A DNA stretch of 19,533 nucleotides, from assembly GCA_937891165.1 (NCBI GenBank), contig CALAEX010000023.1, forward strand, positions 1-19,533. Reading direction: 5' to 3'. Source of the DNA: an uncultured Lachnospiraceae bacterium (GTDB taxonomy: Bacteria; Bacillota; Clostridia; Lachnospirales; Lachnospiraceae). Positions 7,094 through 14,661 of the stretch are shown piece after piece; the first letter of the stretch is position 1; each line of letters starts with the position of its first letter. The notes beneath the pieces are model-generated. The model did no database searches and had not been told where the DNA came from. It worked only from the letters and a program-made list of their open reading frames with translations. The translations under genes and the position numbers were made by a program.

Positions 7094-7361
7094 TCTCAAC
7101 ATCTCCTCTCAAATCACTAATCCAAAGCATAATTTCTTCTAAAACGGAAGTATTCAGCTCATAAAAAATAAATTTACCATTCCGAGTATCTCGAATCAAA
7201 TCGGCTTCTTTTAACACGGATAAGTGTCTAGAAATACTTGCTCCTGTCACTGGAAACTTCTCCACAATTTCCCCCGCAGACATTTTTCCATCTTTTAAAA
7301 GATTTAATATCTCCCGCCGTATCGGGTCAGCAAGTGCCTTTAATGTATTTTGTAAGCCCAC
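7077..7361 (-). CDS. sdpR: ArsR/SdpR-family winged-helix autorepressor
   Basis: 94 residues, a single winged-helix domain. It begins with LKALADPIRREILNLLKDG, the ArsR opening, and the recognition region is SAGEIVEKFPVTGASISRHLSVLKEADLI, followed by the wing (RDTRNGKFIFYEL). There are no metal-binding cysteines, as expected for the SdpR branch. The start is GTG at 7361, with AGGAGG seven bases upstream. The promoter and a 12-3-12 operator lie directly upstream, so it should repress its own operon. By analogy with B. subtilis, the downstream SdpI would sequester it at the membrane when a toxin or other signal is bound. Confidence 0.88.
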   Translation of the reverse strand: MGLQNTLKALADPIRREILNLLKDGKMSAGEIVEKFPVTGASISRHLSVLKEADLIRDTRNGKFIFYELNTSVLEEIMLWISDLRGDVENVKEK

Positions 7362-7375
7362 TTCTTCACCTCCTC

Positions 7376-7402
7376 ATTTAACATTTAACCTAAATGTTAA
7401 AT
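7376..7402. promoter_or_regulatory. Probable SdpR operator
   Basis: ATTTAACATTTA (7376-7387) and TAAATGTTAAAT (7391-7402) form a perfect 12-3-12 dyad between the -10 box and the ribosome site of sdpR. ArsR-family operators typically look like this. Its position over the transcription start predicts repression by blocking initiation. Confidence 0.8.
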
Positions 7403-7404
7403 AT

Positions 7405-7433
7405 AGTATAACAATTACACCTTATTTTGTCAA
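7405..7433 (-). promoter_or_regulatory. Sigma-A promoter of sdpR-sdpI
   Basis: On the minus strand TTGACA (7428-7433) and TATACT (7405-7410) are exactly 17 bases apart. The consensus -35 makes this one of the best promoters in the window, in keeping with a gene held in check by a repressor. Confidence 0.85.
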
Positions 7434-7455
7434 TACTACAAAATAAGGTGTAATT
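7413..7455. repeat. Perfect 18-bp inverted repeat over the sdpR -35 region
   Basis: AATTACACCTTATTTTGT (7413-7430) is exactly complementary to 7438-7455, around a seven-base loop. The -35 box lies in one arm end and the loop, and the -10/-35 spacer lies in the left arm. It may be a second regulatory site or a cruciform-prone dyad. It has no T tract suitable for a terminator on the minus strand. Confidence 0.7.
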
Positions 7456-7463
7456 CTCCTCTT

Positions 7464-7658
7464 GTTACTATTCAGCCCTAAAGTAAAATATTAAGCAAAA
7501 GCCTTACTTTTCTTGGTATCTGGTAAGGACCGTTTAGAAACGGCAGTCCTTGGCGAGGTTTTTTCGAGCCTAGTACTGCTCCGTTTCGCTACGAGCGAGA
7601 GCGTGTCCTAGAAGATACCAAGAAAAGTAGGCTTTTTAATAATAGGCTGAATAGTAAC
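7464..7658 (+). repeat. Structured repeat element, copy A (complete)
   Basis: Outermost 14-bp perfect inverted repeats GTTACTATTCAGCC (7464-7477) and 7645-7658 enclose a long stem. AAAAGCC, a bulged T at 7504, and TACTTTTCTTGGTATCT (7505-7521) pair with 7613-7629 and GGCTTTT. Inside lie three hairpins. The first has CCGTT/AACGG at 7530-7543 within AGGA/TCCT. The second has GGC/GCC at 7552-7570 with tandem G-A pairs around a T-rich loop. The third has TCGCT-ACG-AGCGA at 7586-7598 within GCTC/GAGC and CTAG/CTAG. The core 7526-7612 is repeated at 18874-18960 on the other strand with one difference. It has no ATG and no coding frame of note. I do not recognise it. It fills the gap between trhP and sdpR; with the flanking operators this accounts for the whole 308-base gene-free stretch 7362-7669. 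Confidence 0.85.
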
Positions 7659-7669
7659 CTTCTCTTTTT

Positions 7670-8941
7670 TTATTCTTCTATTGCTTTTTGGCGAATGATA
7701 TCAAATTCTTCTGGAAGTACAGAAAACTTCACAAAAATCTTCTGTTTTGGATGAGGACAACTCTCCATCTGATTCCCCTGTTCATCTTTCATTGCAAGTA
7801 CAACTGCAATATCATTTTCCCCATTCTTCTTCATAATTTCTACTTCATCACCAACTAAAAACTTATTTCTTTGTTCCATCACAATATATCCATCTGGCAT
7901 TACTTCATTTACAATTCCAAGATATGTATATTCTTTAACATACACATTATTATCATAAATTTGTGCTTCTGGCTTTGGTTTTTCAAAGAAAAATCCTGTG
8001 GTAAACTGACGGTATGTGCACTTCGCAATTTCTTCTCGATAATATGGAAGATTTTCCTGATACATACTTGGATTTTCAAAAAAGTCATCAATCGCTTTTC
8101 GATACGTTCTAGCTACTGCCGCTACATAAAGTGCCGTTTTCATACGACCTTCTACTTTTAAGCTATCAATACCAGCATCCACAATCTCTGGAATATATTC
8201 AATCATACACAAGTCTTTAGAATTGAAAATATAAGTTCCTCTATCATTTTCAAATACTGGCAAATATTCTCCTGGACGATTTTCCTCCATCAAGTAATAT
8301 TTCCAACGGCAAGGATGCGTACAAGCTCCTAAATTAGCATCTCTACCAGTAAAGTAATTACTTAACAAACATCTTCCTGAATAGGAAATACACATTGCAC
8401 CATGCACAAAAGTTTCAATTTCCATATCTTCTGGAATATGTTCTCTAATTTCCTTAATTTCTGCTAACGAAAGTTCTCTTGCGGATACTACTCTAGTTGC
8501 TCCCATACGATTCCAAAAACGATATGTTCCATAATTCACATTATTTGCTTGTGTACTAATATGAATATCAATTTCTGGTGCATATTCTTTTGCCAAATCA
8601 AATACACCAGGGTCAGAAATAATTAAAGCATCTGGACGAATCGGTGTGCCATCTTCTGCTACATCCAAACAAGAAAGTTCTCTAAAATATTCTTCTACTC
8701 CCTTTAAATCTCGATTATGAGCCGTAATATTTGCTGTCACATATACTTTTTTTCCATGAGCATGGGCAAAAGAAATTCCTGCTGCCATATCTTCTCTAGA
8801 AAAATTCTTTGCCTTAGCTCTAAGTCCATACATTTCTCCACCAATATAAATGGCATCTGCACCATATAATACCGCAACCTTTAATACTTCAAGACTACTC
8901 GCCGGAATTAACAATTCTGGCTTTTTATTTCTTATTATCAT
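7670..8941 (-). CDS. trhP2: U32-family protein, tRNA U34 hydroxylation (TrhP2/YrrO-like)
   Basis: 423 residues, matching the long YrrO/TrhP2 type. The U32 signature is clear: ETFVHGAMCISYSGRCLLSN at 177-195. Cys184, Cys191, Cys207 or Cys211, and Cys245 (in SKDLC) are candidates for the [4Fe-4S] cluster known in this family. TrhP proteins make 5-hydroxyuridine at tRNA position 34 from prephenate-derived chemistry. The neighbour upstream (trmR) methylates that product, and the order mltG-like, trmR, U32 is that of B. subtilis yrrL-yrrM-yrrN-yrrO. Only one U32 gene is present here, not two. The ATG at 8941 is chosen because GGAGG lies five bases before it; the in-frame GTG at 8953 overlaps the ribosome site. 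Older annotation as a collagenase-type peptidase is probably wrong. Confidence 0.87.
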   Translation of the reverse strand: MIIRNKKPELLIPASSLEVLKVAVLYGADAIYIGGEMYGLRAKAKNFSREDMAAGISFAHAHGKKVYVTANITAHNRDLKGVEEYFRELSCLDVAEDGTPIRPDALIISDPGVFDLAKEYAPEIDIHISTQANNVNYGTYRFWNRMGATRVVSARELSLAEIKEIREHIPEDMEIETFVHGAMCISYSGRCLLSNYFTGRDANLGACTHPCRWKYYLMEENRPGEYLPVFENDRGTYIFNSKDLCMIEYIPEIVDAGIDSLKVEGRMKTALYVAAVARTYRKAIDDFFENPSMYQENLPYYREEIAKCTYRQFTTGFFFEKPKPEAQIYDNNVYVKEYTYLGIVNEVMPDGYIVMEQRNKFLVGDEVEIMKKNGENDIAVVLAMKDEQGNQMESCPHPKQKIFVKFSVLPEEFDIIRQKAIEE

Positions 8942-8953
8942 AAATACCTCCAC

Positions 8954-9613
8954 TTAGACTCTTTTCTTCACACTTAATGCCATACCATCTCCTACTGTCA
9001 CAATGGAAGTTGTCAGCCTGTCATTATGTTTTAACTTATACAGATATTCCCGCATTCTCATATGAATTGTTCTATCTCTTCTTGTAATACAGTATTTTGA
9101 TTCTACAATAGAACCTTCTTGAAGTACATTATCTGTCACCAAAATAGCTCCCTCTGGCATCATTGGAAGTATATGAGCAAGAAAACTCATATACTGTGCT
9201 TTTGCTGCATCCAAAAACACAAAATCATATTGATTCCCTTGCTCTTTTAACTGACACAATACTTCCTCGGCATCTCCTGTTAAAAACGTAATATCTTGTT
9301 TTCTTTGCAATGCTGCAAGATTCTTTTCGGCTTCTACAATACGCATTGGTACTTTTTCTATTGTCGTCAAATGACAGTCTTTCGGCATATACTCACACAT
9401 AAAAGAAGCAGAAAACCCAATGGCTGTTCCTATCTCCAAAATCTGTTTTGGCTGCTTTAACTCAATGAAAAAGCGAAGCAAGCTTTGTGCTTCTTTTCGT
9501 ATAATTGGCACTTCTGTCTGCAAAGCATATGCCTCTAATTCTGCTAAATAAGGAGGCAATTCCATCTCCAAAGAATTCAAATATTCTACGAGTCTTGGTT
9601 CAACTATCATCAC
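8954..9613 (-). CDS. trmR: SAM-dependent O-methyltransferase, tRNA 5-hydroxyuridine methyltransferase (YrrM-like)
   Basis: 220 residues or slightly fewer, a Rossmann-type class I methyltransferase of the O-methyltransferase family 3. Motif I is ILEIGTAIGFSAS (58-70), the motif II acidic residue is in TTIEK, and the metal-binding aspartate is in YDFVFLDAAKAQY, with VTDNVL downstream. In B. subtilis YrrM (TrmR) converts 5-hydroxyuridine-34 of several tRNAs to 5-methoxyuridine. The next gene is the U32 protein that makes the substrate, 12 bases away. The first codon is GTG at 9613, immediately followed by ATG; both are possible, and AGGAAGG lies about ten bases before the GTG. The gene abuts the stop codon of the upstream gene, suggesting translational coupling. 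Confidence 0.85.
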   Translation of the reverse strand: MMIVEPRLVEYLNSLEMELPPYLAELEAYALQTEVPIIRKEAQSLLRFFIELKQPKQILEIGTAIGFSASFMCEYMPKDCHLTTIEKVPMRIVEAEKNLAALQRKQDITFLTGDAEEVLCQLKEQGNQYDFVFLDAAKAQYMSFLAHILPMMPEGAILVTDNVLQEGSIVESKYCITRRDRTIHMRMREYLYKLKHNDRLTTSIVTVGDGMALSVKKRV

Positions 9614-10024
9614 TTAATCCATACCTTCCTGTACTATCGAATTTGAATAATTCGTTATTTGGTCTAGTATTTCATCATACGTCATGGAGGTATTCAATCG
9701 ATACGTTCCTGCCATAATGTTATATCCCATCAGTTTTACTTTCAAATAAAAAGTATAACGATTTGGTATCAATCGATTCATCTCCAAACTAGCCGCTACC
9801 TCCATCGTAGATGCACCTTCTTTTATCGTAATTTCTGCATTGATACCCGGTTCTGCATCCATTGTATAGTCTCCAAATACTTGATAACAAAACTCTCTTG
9901 CCGTAATTCCAACTTTATAAATTGCAAAAATAACAATGGCATAAAATACAATATTCAGCAACAGGTGCAGAATGAAACTGATGATATCGATTGCAATTTT
10001 TGTATTATTATTTTTCTGCCCCAT
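9614..10024 (-). CDS. MltG/YceG-like membrane protein lacking the catalytic domain
   Basis: 136 residues. A cytoplasmic N-terminus (MGQKNNNTK) precedes a strong membrane segment (about residues 12-38), then an extracytoplasmic region of about 90 residues. That region matches the LysM-like subdomain of MltG/YceG: ITIKEGASTMEVAASLEMNR, then LMGYNIMAGTYRLNTSMTYD. The full protein (over 330 residues) would continue into a lytic transglycosylase domain with a catalytic glutamate; here the gene stops first. The position directly before trmR is that of mltG (yrrL) in B. subtilis, so this is a shortened descendant or paralogue. The ATG at 10024 has GGAGG about seven bases upstream. A longer reading to 10105 would overlap rnj and lacks support. 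It may bind glycan or act as a regulatory subunit; catalysis is not expected. Confidence 0.72.
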   Translation of the reverse strand: MGQKNNNTKIAIDIISFILHLLLNIVFYAIVIFAIYKVGITAREFCYQVFGDYTMDAEPGINAEITIKEGASTMEVAASLEMNRLIPNRYTFYLKVKLMGYNIMAGTYRLNTSMTYDEILDQITNYSNSIVQEGMD

Positions 10025-10044
10025 GCCAATCCTCCATTCTATCC

Positions 10045-12012
10045 TTATGGTTCTACTTCTATAATAATTGGAAGAATCATTGGACTGCGTTTCATCCGTT
10101 TCCATAAGAAATCACTTAAGGCATCCTTAATCACTGTTTTTAATCTATTCCAATCCGAATTTCCATGACTCAAATACTTATCCAACACTTCTTCTACCAC
10201 ACTTTTTGCTTCTAATAATAAATTATCCGATTCTCTGACATAGACAAAACCTCTCGAAATAATATCTGGTCCTGCTAACAATTCACTTGTATATTTCTCT
10301 AATGTTATAACAACTACTAACAATCCATTCTCTGATAAATACTGACGGTCACGAAGTACAATGTTGCCCACATCTCCTACGCCAAGACCATCCACTAAAA
10401 TACCTTGAGCTGTTACTTTATCTACCACATCTGCTCGTTCTGCTTCTAATTCTAATACATCACCTGAAGATAAAACAAAGATATTGTCTTTTTCTAAACC
10501 CATCAACTGTGCTAATTCTGCATGGCGTGTCAAATGACGATACTCTCCATGAATTGGAATCGCATATTTTGGCTTTGTTAAAGCATAAATTAATTTCAAT
10601 TCCTCTTGACAAGCATGCCCTGACACATGAGTATCTTGATAAACCACTTTTGCTCCCATCATAGACAATTCATTAATAATCTTTGATACCGCTTTTTCAT
10701 TTCCTGGAATTGGAGACGAACTTAAAATAACCGTGTCTCCCGGTTGAATCGAAATCTTTTTATGTGCATTCGACGCCATTCGAGATAATGCCGCCATCGC
10801 TTCTCCTTGACTTCCCGTTGTAATCAATACTATTTTCTCTGGCGGATAGTTCTTTATTTGTTCAATATCAATCATAATTCCTTCTGGAATATTGATATAG
10901 CCAAGTTCTAAAGCTGTCGTAATGACATTTACCATACTGCGCCCTTCAATAATTACTTTACGGTCATATTTACTTGCAGAATTAATAATTTGTTGTACAC
11001 GGTCTACATTTGAAGCAAACGTTGCTATAATAATTCGATGATTCACGTTCTCTGCAAATAAATTGTCAAACGTCTTTCCTACCGTTCTCTCGGACATGGT
11101 ATATCCTGGACGCTCTACATTTGTAGAATCCGCTAACAATGCTAATACACCCTTCTTACCTATCTCTCCAAGACGCTGTAAATCAAAACTATCTCCAAAC
11201 ACTGGCGTATAATCTACTTTAAAATCTCCTGTGTGAATAATTGTTCCAACTGGTGTATAAATAGCAAATGCTGCGGAATCTACAATACTATGATTCGTAC
11301 GAATAAACTCAATTCTAAAACATCCTAAATTAATAGACTGTCCATGCTTAATTACTTTACGTTTCGTTGCCTTTAACAGATTATGTTCCTTTAACTTATT
11401 TTCAATAATACCCATCGTCAATTTTGTAGCATAAATCGGAACATTAATCTGTGGAAGAATATATGGCAACGAGCCAATATGGTCTTCATGTGCATGTGTA
11501 ATGACAAATCCCTTTACTTTCTCTATGTTTTCCTTCAAATAAGAAACATCTGGAATCACAAGGTCTATTCCAAGCATATCCTCTGCTGGAAAAGCAAGCC
11601 CACAATCTACTACAATAATGGAATCTTCATACTCATACGCCGTAATATTCATACCAATTTGCTCTAACCCGCCAAGAGGTATAATTTTTACTCCATGAAG
11701 TGGCTGCTCTGCTACCTTTTTGGATTTCTTTGCTTTCCCAACTTTTTCTTCCACAACATTCAACCCTACTAGTTCTGCTTTTTCGACCGTTTCTTTTTTC
11801 GCACTTTTTCTTGGTTTCTCAAGCAATACTTCCTCTACTTCCTCTGCTACTGGTGCAATTTTTTTAGAGGATATTGCCTTCACACTTCTCATTGTATTCC
11901 CTATTCTTCTTACTGTTCTTTGAGCTGTTTTTCTTGTATTTGCTAGATTTTCTACATCCGTAGTATCTGTTTGGGACAATTCTTCCTTCTTATTAAATTT
12001 TTCGTTGCTCAA
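10045..12012 (-). CDS. rnj: Ribonuclease J with a long N-terminal extension
   Basis: 655 residues. The catalytic part begins near residue 106 (VKIIPLGGLEQIGMN) and has the metallo-beta-lactamase motif HAHEDHIG (His173, His175, Asp177, His178), the 'HTGDFKVD' and 'LADSTN' motifs, the beta-CASP region, HVSGHACQEEL, and the C-terminal domain ending IIIEVEP. RNase J matures and degrades RNA as a 5'-to-3' exonuclease and endonuclease in the cytoplasm. The first 105 residues, rich in Lys, Glu, Ala and Thr, have no counterpart in B. subtilis RNase J1 and look disordered with basic patches; they could bind RNA or partners. A GGAGG site lies in front of the ATG. It is followed 20 bases later by the mltG-like gene and preceded 16 bases by the DUF1292 gene. 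Confidence 0.95.
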   Translation of the reverse strand: MSNEKFNKKEELSQTDTTDVENLANTRKTAQRTVRRIGNTMRSVKAISSKKIAPVAEEVEEVLLEKPRKSAKKETVEKAELVGLNVVEEKVGKAKKSKKVAEQPLHGVKIIPLGGLEQIGMNITAYEYEDSIIVVDCGLAFPAEDMLGIDLVIPDVSYLKENIEKVKGFVITHAHEDHIGSLPYILPQINVPIYATKLTMGIIENKLKEHNLLKATKRKVIKHGQSINLGCFRIEFIRTNHSIVDSAAFAIYTPVGTIIHTGDFKVDYTPVFGDSFDLQRLGEIGKKGVLALLADSTNVERPGYTMSERTVGKTFDNLFAENVNHRIIIATFASNVDRVQQIINSASKYDRKVIIEGRSMVNVITTALELGYINIPEGIMIDIEQIKNYPPEKIVLITTGSQGEAMAALSRMASNAHKKISIQPGDTVILSSSPIPGNEKAVSKIINELSMMGAKVVYQDTHVSGHACQEELKLIYALTKPKYAIPIHGEYRHLTRHAELAQLMGLEKDNIFVLSSGDVLELEAERADVVDKVTAQGILVDGLGVGDVGNIVLRDRQYLSENGLLVVVITLEKYTSELLAGPDIISRGFVYVRESDNLLLEAKSVVEEVLDKYLSHGNSDWNRLKTVIKDALSDFLWKRMKRSPMILPIIIEVEP

Positions 12013-12028
12013 ATTAACCCTCCATTCC

Positions 12029-12310
12029 TCACTCCTGCGTCACTAATTCTAAGTCATCCAGTAATTCCTCAAAAATAGCCGCAACTGCTGTTAATTCTTT
12101 TTCGTCTTCTACAATATCATAAAACGCCTCTTCTGCGTCTTCTGTCGATACTTCTTTTAAAATAAGAGCTTCTTCTTCCTCATCCTCAATATCATCTAAT
12201 ACAAGAAGATACTTTACTCCATTGATTTTTGTTTCTTCTATTACACGAAAGATAACTTCATCTCCATCTTCTGTTATAAAATTTACTGTCATATCTTCTT
12301 TTTTACTCAT
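12029..12310 (-). CDS. DUF1292 (YrzB-like) acidic protein
   Basis: 93 residues, strongly acidic. It opens with MTVNFITEDGDEVIFRVIEE, followed by KYLLVLDDIEDEEEEALILK and a helical acidic tail. This matches DUF1292, a small conserved Firmicute family with no established function. In B. subtilis yrzB sits with yrrK (ruvX) and yrzL (ireB), and the same three are adjacent here. It starts 97 bases after ruvX ends, a gap (12311-12406) in which I see only an AT-rich leader with a ribosome site and no convincing promoter. Soluble, presumably cytoplasmic. Confidence 0.85.
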   Translation of the reverse strand: MSKKEDMTVNFITEDGDEVIFRVIEETKINGVKYLLVLDDIEDEEEEALILKEVSTEDAEEAFYDIVEDEKELTAVAAIFEELLDDLELVTQE

Positions 12311-12406
12311 GTTCTTCTATTCCTTTCTCAATTTCCCTACATTTTCTAGTTTCTACCAAATACAATACATAATTTGTTGATTTCTAGTAAATGTACTCCC
12401 ATTGTC

Positions 12407-12853
12407 CTATTCTTCCACTTTATTTTTCTCTTGATTTGCTAAATAATCCAAATATCCTTGTAAAATAAGTACTGCAGCCACTTTATCTACTACTTGCATT
12501 TTTTGTTTTAATCCAACTGCTCCTTGCTCAAGTACTCGATGAGCTGCTACTGTTGTGAGCCTCTCATCCCAAAGTACTACAGGAAGTCCTGTTCTTCTTT
12601 TTAAATCTTCTGCAAATTCTTCTGATTTTTTTGCTCTCTCACCAATCGAATTATCCATATGTTTTGGATAACCAACCACGATTTGTTCTACACTATATTC
12701 TTGAATCAATGCTTCAATTCTTTGATATGTTTGACGAAGTTTATTTTCCTGTTTTCTACGTATTACTTCGATACCCTGTGCTGTAAAAAGCAATTCATCA
12801 CTAATTGCCACTCCAACTGTTACAGAGCCATAGTCTAATCCCATAATTCTCAT
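12407..12853 (-). CDS. ruvX: RuvX/YqgF-family Holliday-junction resolvase or rRNA-processing nuclease
   Basis: 148 residues, typical length. It has an RNase H-like fold with the expected acidic triad: Asp7 in MGLDYGSVTVGVA, Glu97 in LWDERLTT, and Asp123 in VVDKVAA. The conserved VVGYPKHMDNSIGERA loop is also present. E. coli YqgF takes part in 16S rRNA 5'-end maturation, while mycobacterial and other homologues resolve Holliday junctions, so both names are in use. It follows ireB at 28 bases in the same operon and precedes the DUF1292 gene, the order found widely in Firmicutes. Confidence 0.92.
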   Translation of the reverse strand: MRIMGLDYGSVTVGVAISDELLFTAQGIEVIRRKQENKLRQTYQRIEALIQEYSVEQIVVGYPKHMDNSIGERAKKSEEFAEDLKRRTGLPVVLWDERLTTVAAHRVLEQGAVGLKQKMQVVDKVAAVLILQGYLDYLANQEKNKVEE

Positions 12854-12881
12854 ATCTATTCCCTTTTACCAATCCACTATT

Positions 12882-13139
12882 TTAAAAATGATGTCTAATA
12901 TAATCTTGAAGCAATTCTTCGATAATTTCATCTCGTTCTACTTTCATAATCAAACTACGTGCTCCATTATGACTTGTAATATAGGTTGGGTCGCCCGACA
13001 TCACATAACCTACAATCTGACTAATTGGATTATAGCCTTGTTCTGTTAATGCCTCATATACACTGTCAATAACATCTCTTACTACTGGTTGTGTTTCTTT
13101 TTGTACTTTAAAAAACTGCGTCTTATTAATCTCGTTCAT
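12882..13139 (-). CDS. ireB: IreB-family regulatory protein (YrzL, DUF965)
   Basis: 85 residues, the usual length. The family pattern is visible throughout: an N-terminal TQFFKV, then VVRDVIDSVYEALTEQGYNP, IGYV-like QIVGYVMSGDPTYITSH, and NARSLI-like NGARSLIMK near the middle, with a C-terminal RDEIIEELLQDYIRHHF. In Enterococcus faecalis IreB is a substrate of the kinase IreK, phosphorylated on N-terminal threonines, and affects cephalosporin resistance. Thr7 is a candidate here. It lies between mtaB and ruvX in the operon with 39 and 28 bases of spacing. Confidence 0.92.
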   Translation of the reverse strand: MNEINKTQFFKVQKETQPVVRDVIDSVYEALTEQGYNPISQIVGYVMSGDPTYITSHNGARSLIMKVERDEIIEELLQDYIRHHF

Positions 13140-13178
13140 ATTCTTCCTTCACCCCATGCTTTTATTCCACTTTGCTTA

Positions 13179-14522
13179 TCAACTCTCTATTATTGCAAAT
13201 AATGTTTCCTGTTCTTTCGCACCTTCTGTAATAGTAACTTGTCTTATCTGATTCGATAGCTCTTGTTCTGTCTTTACAGCAATTCTTACATAACGCTCAT
13301 TATATCCTGTTTGACAGTATTGTCCATCCACTACGCCACTTTCTTCAAACAACACTTGTTCCGTTGAAGATAAAAACTGCTTACGATAGTCTTCTCCTAA
13401 CCTTGCTTCTAACGCCATCAATTTCTCACTACGTTCTGTTTTTGTCTGTTCCGTCACTTGACCTGACATTTTATCTGCTACTGTTCCTTTTCTCCTAGAA
13501 TACTTAAATACATGTATTTTAGAAAATCCAATCTCTTGTGCAAACTGCATTGTTTCTAAAAATTCTTCTTCTGTTTCCTGCGGAAATCCAACAATAATAT
13601 CCGTAGTAATAGCAGGCTCTTTATAATACTTTCTTAAGATTGCCACACTATTTGCATACTCTTTTGTTGTATACTTCCGATTCATTTTCTTTAATACACT
13701 ATCACTTCCACTTTGTAAAGAAAGGTGAAAATGAGGACAAACTTTTTCATACTTACCTAATATCTGAACAAAATCTTCTGTTATAATCCGAGGTTCTAAC
13801 GAACCTAATCGAATTCTTTGAATCCCCTCTATCGCATTCAACTTCTCTATCAATTCCAACAAAGGCTGTCTTCCCTCATCTGCTGGCATTCCATAGGAAG
13901 ACAAATGAATTCCTGTTAACACTATTTCTTGATATCCTGCTTCTGCTAAACGAGTTACTTCAAAAAGAATATCTTCTTCTTTTCTAGAACGAATTCTACC
14001 TCTTGCATATGGAATAATACAATAACTACAAAACTGATTACATCCATCTTGAATTTTTATATAAGCCCTAGTATGTTCTACTTGCGTTGTTAAATTCAAG
14101 TTTTCATACTCCGTTTCTTTTCCAATTTGTAAACGTCTATTTTTTACTCCAGCCATATGACTAGAAATTATTTCCACAATATCTTTTTTCTGATTATTTC
14201 CAATAACTACATCAATGCCTGTTTCTTTCATTGCATCTTCATCCGCTGTCTGTGCATAACATCCTGCTGCCACTACAAGAGCATTCGGATTTTTTTTCTT
14301 CGCTCGATGTAACATCTGTCTGGACTTTCTATCTGCCATGTTTGTGACAGAACAAGTATTGACTACATAAATATCTGCTATTTCAGAAAATTCTACCAAA
14401 TTTGCACCTGCTTCTACAAATAGTGCTTGCATTGCTTGTGTTTCATACGAATTTACTTTACAACCAAGTGTTAAAAATGCTATTTTTATTTTTTTTATAT
14501 CAAAACTATCTGTATATTCCAT
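13179..14522 (-). CDS. mtaB: tRNA t6A37 methylthiotransferase MtaB
   Basis: 447 residues. The N-terminal methylthiotransferase domain carries three conserved cysteines, Cys21 (TLGCKVNSYE), Cys57 (NTCSVT) and Cys88 (AAGCYAQ), for one [4Fe-4S] cluster. The radical-SAM domain has GCNQFCSYCIIPYARG (Cys161, Cys165, Cys168) for the second. A C-terminal TRAM-like domain follows (about 380-447). LGCKVNSYE and the overall length fit MtaB (YqeV) rather than MiaB or RimO. It adds a methylthio group to t6A37 of tRNAs reading ANN codons. It is first in the operon running down to trhP at 7670. A GGGGG-rich ribosome site precedes the ATG. The 139-base region upstream (14523-14661) is shared with the divergent HPr-like gene; a minus-strand promoter there is not clear. 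Confidence 0.94.
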   Translation of the reverse strand: MEYTDSFDIKKIKIAFLTLGCKVNSYETQAMQALFVEAGANLVEFSEIADIYVVNTCSVTNMADRKSRQMLHRAKKKNPNALVVAAGCYAQTADEDAMKETGIDVVIGNNQKKDIVEIISSHMAGVKNRRLQIGKETEYENLNLTTQVEHTRAYIKIQDGCNQFCSYCIIPYARGRIRSRKEEDILFEVTRLAEAGYQEIVLTGIHLSSYGMPADEGRQPLLELIEKLNAIEGIQRIRLGSLEPRIITEDFVQILGKYEKVCPHFHLSLQSGSDSVLKKMNRKYTTKEYANSVAILRKYYKEPAITTDIIVGFPQETEEEFLETMQFAQEIGFSKIHVFKYSRRKGTVADKMSGQVTEQTKTERSEKLMALEARLGEDYRKQFLSSTEQVLFEESGVVDGQYCQTGYNERYVRIAVKTEQELSNQIRQVTITEGAKEQETLFAIIES

Positions 14523-14595
14523 TTATTTTAACCCCCTTTATACTTTTTCACACATTTCGCATAAAATTCTTATAAAAATTTATTTACTTTGCATA

Positions 14596-14624
14596 TTGAT
14601 TTTTATTGAAAAAAGAAGTAGTAT
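14596..14624 (+). promoter_or_regulatory. Promoter of the HPr-like gene
   Basis: TTGATT (14596-14601) and TAGTAT (14619-14624) are 17 bases apart. A short dyad GTATAG / CTATAC (14621-14626, 14641-14646) overlaps the -10 and the early transcript. The ribosome site AAGGAGGG lies just after it. Confidence 0.5.
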
Positions 14625-14661
14625 AGATGTGTAGAAAAAACTATACAAGGAGGGCTATATT

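Noticed and set aside
7413..7658. CRISPR-like repeat array
   Set aside because: The repeats are nested inverted repeats of different sequence, not regularly spaced direct repeats, and no cas gene is near.
7670..8941. Secreted collagenase role for the U32 protein
   Set aside because: There is no signal peptide, and the cluster cysteines and the adjacent trmR gene point to tRNA hydroxylation.
10025..10105. Longer N-terminus for the mltG-like gene
   Set aside because: It would overlap rnj by 61 bases and lacks a ribosome site, while the ATG at 10024 has GGAGG at good spacing and leads straight into the membrane segment.
14523..14661. Riboswitch or T-box leader before mtaB
   Set aside because: I found no T-box motif and no conserved aptamer elements; the region is AT-rich with only a short dyad on the plus strand.
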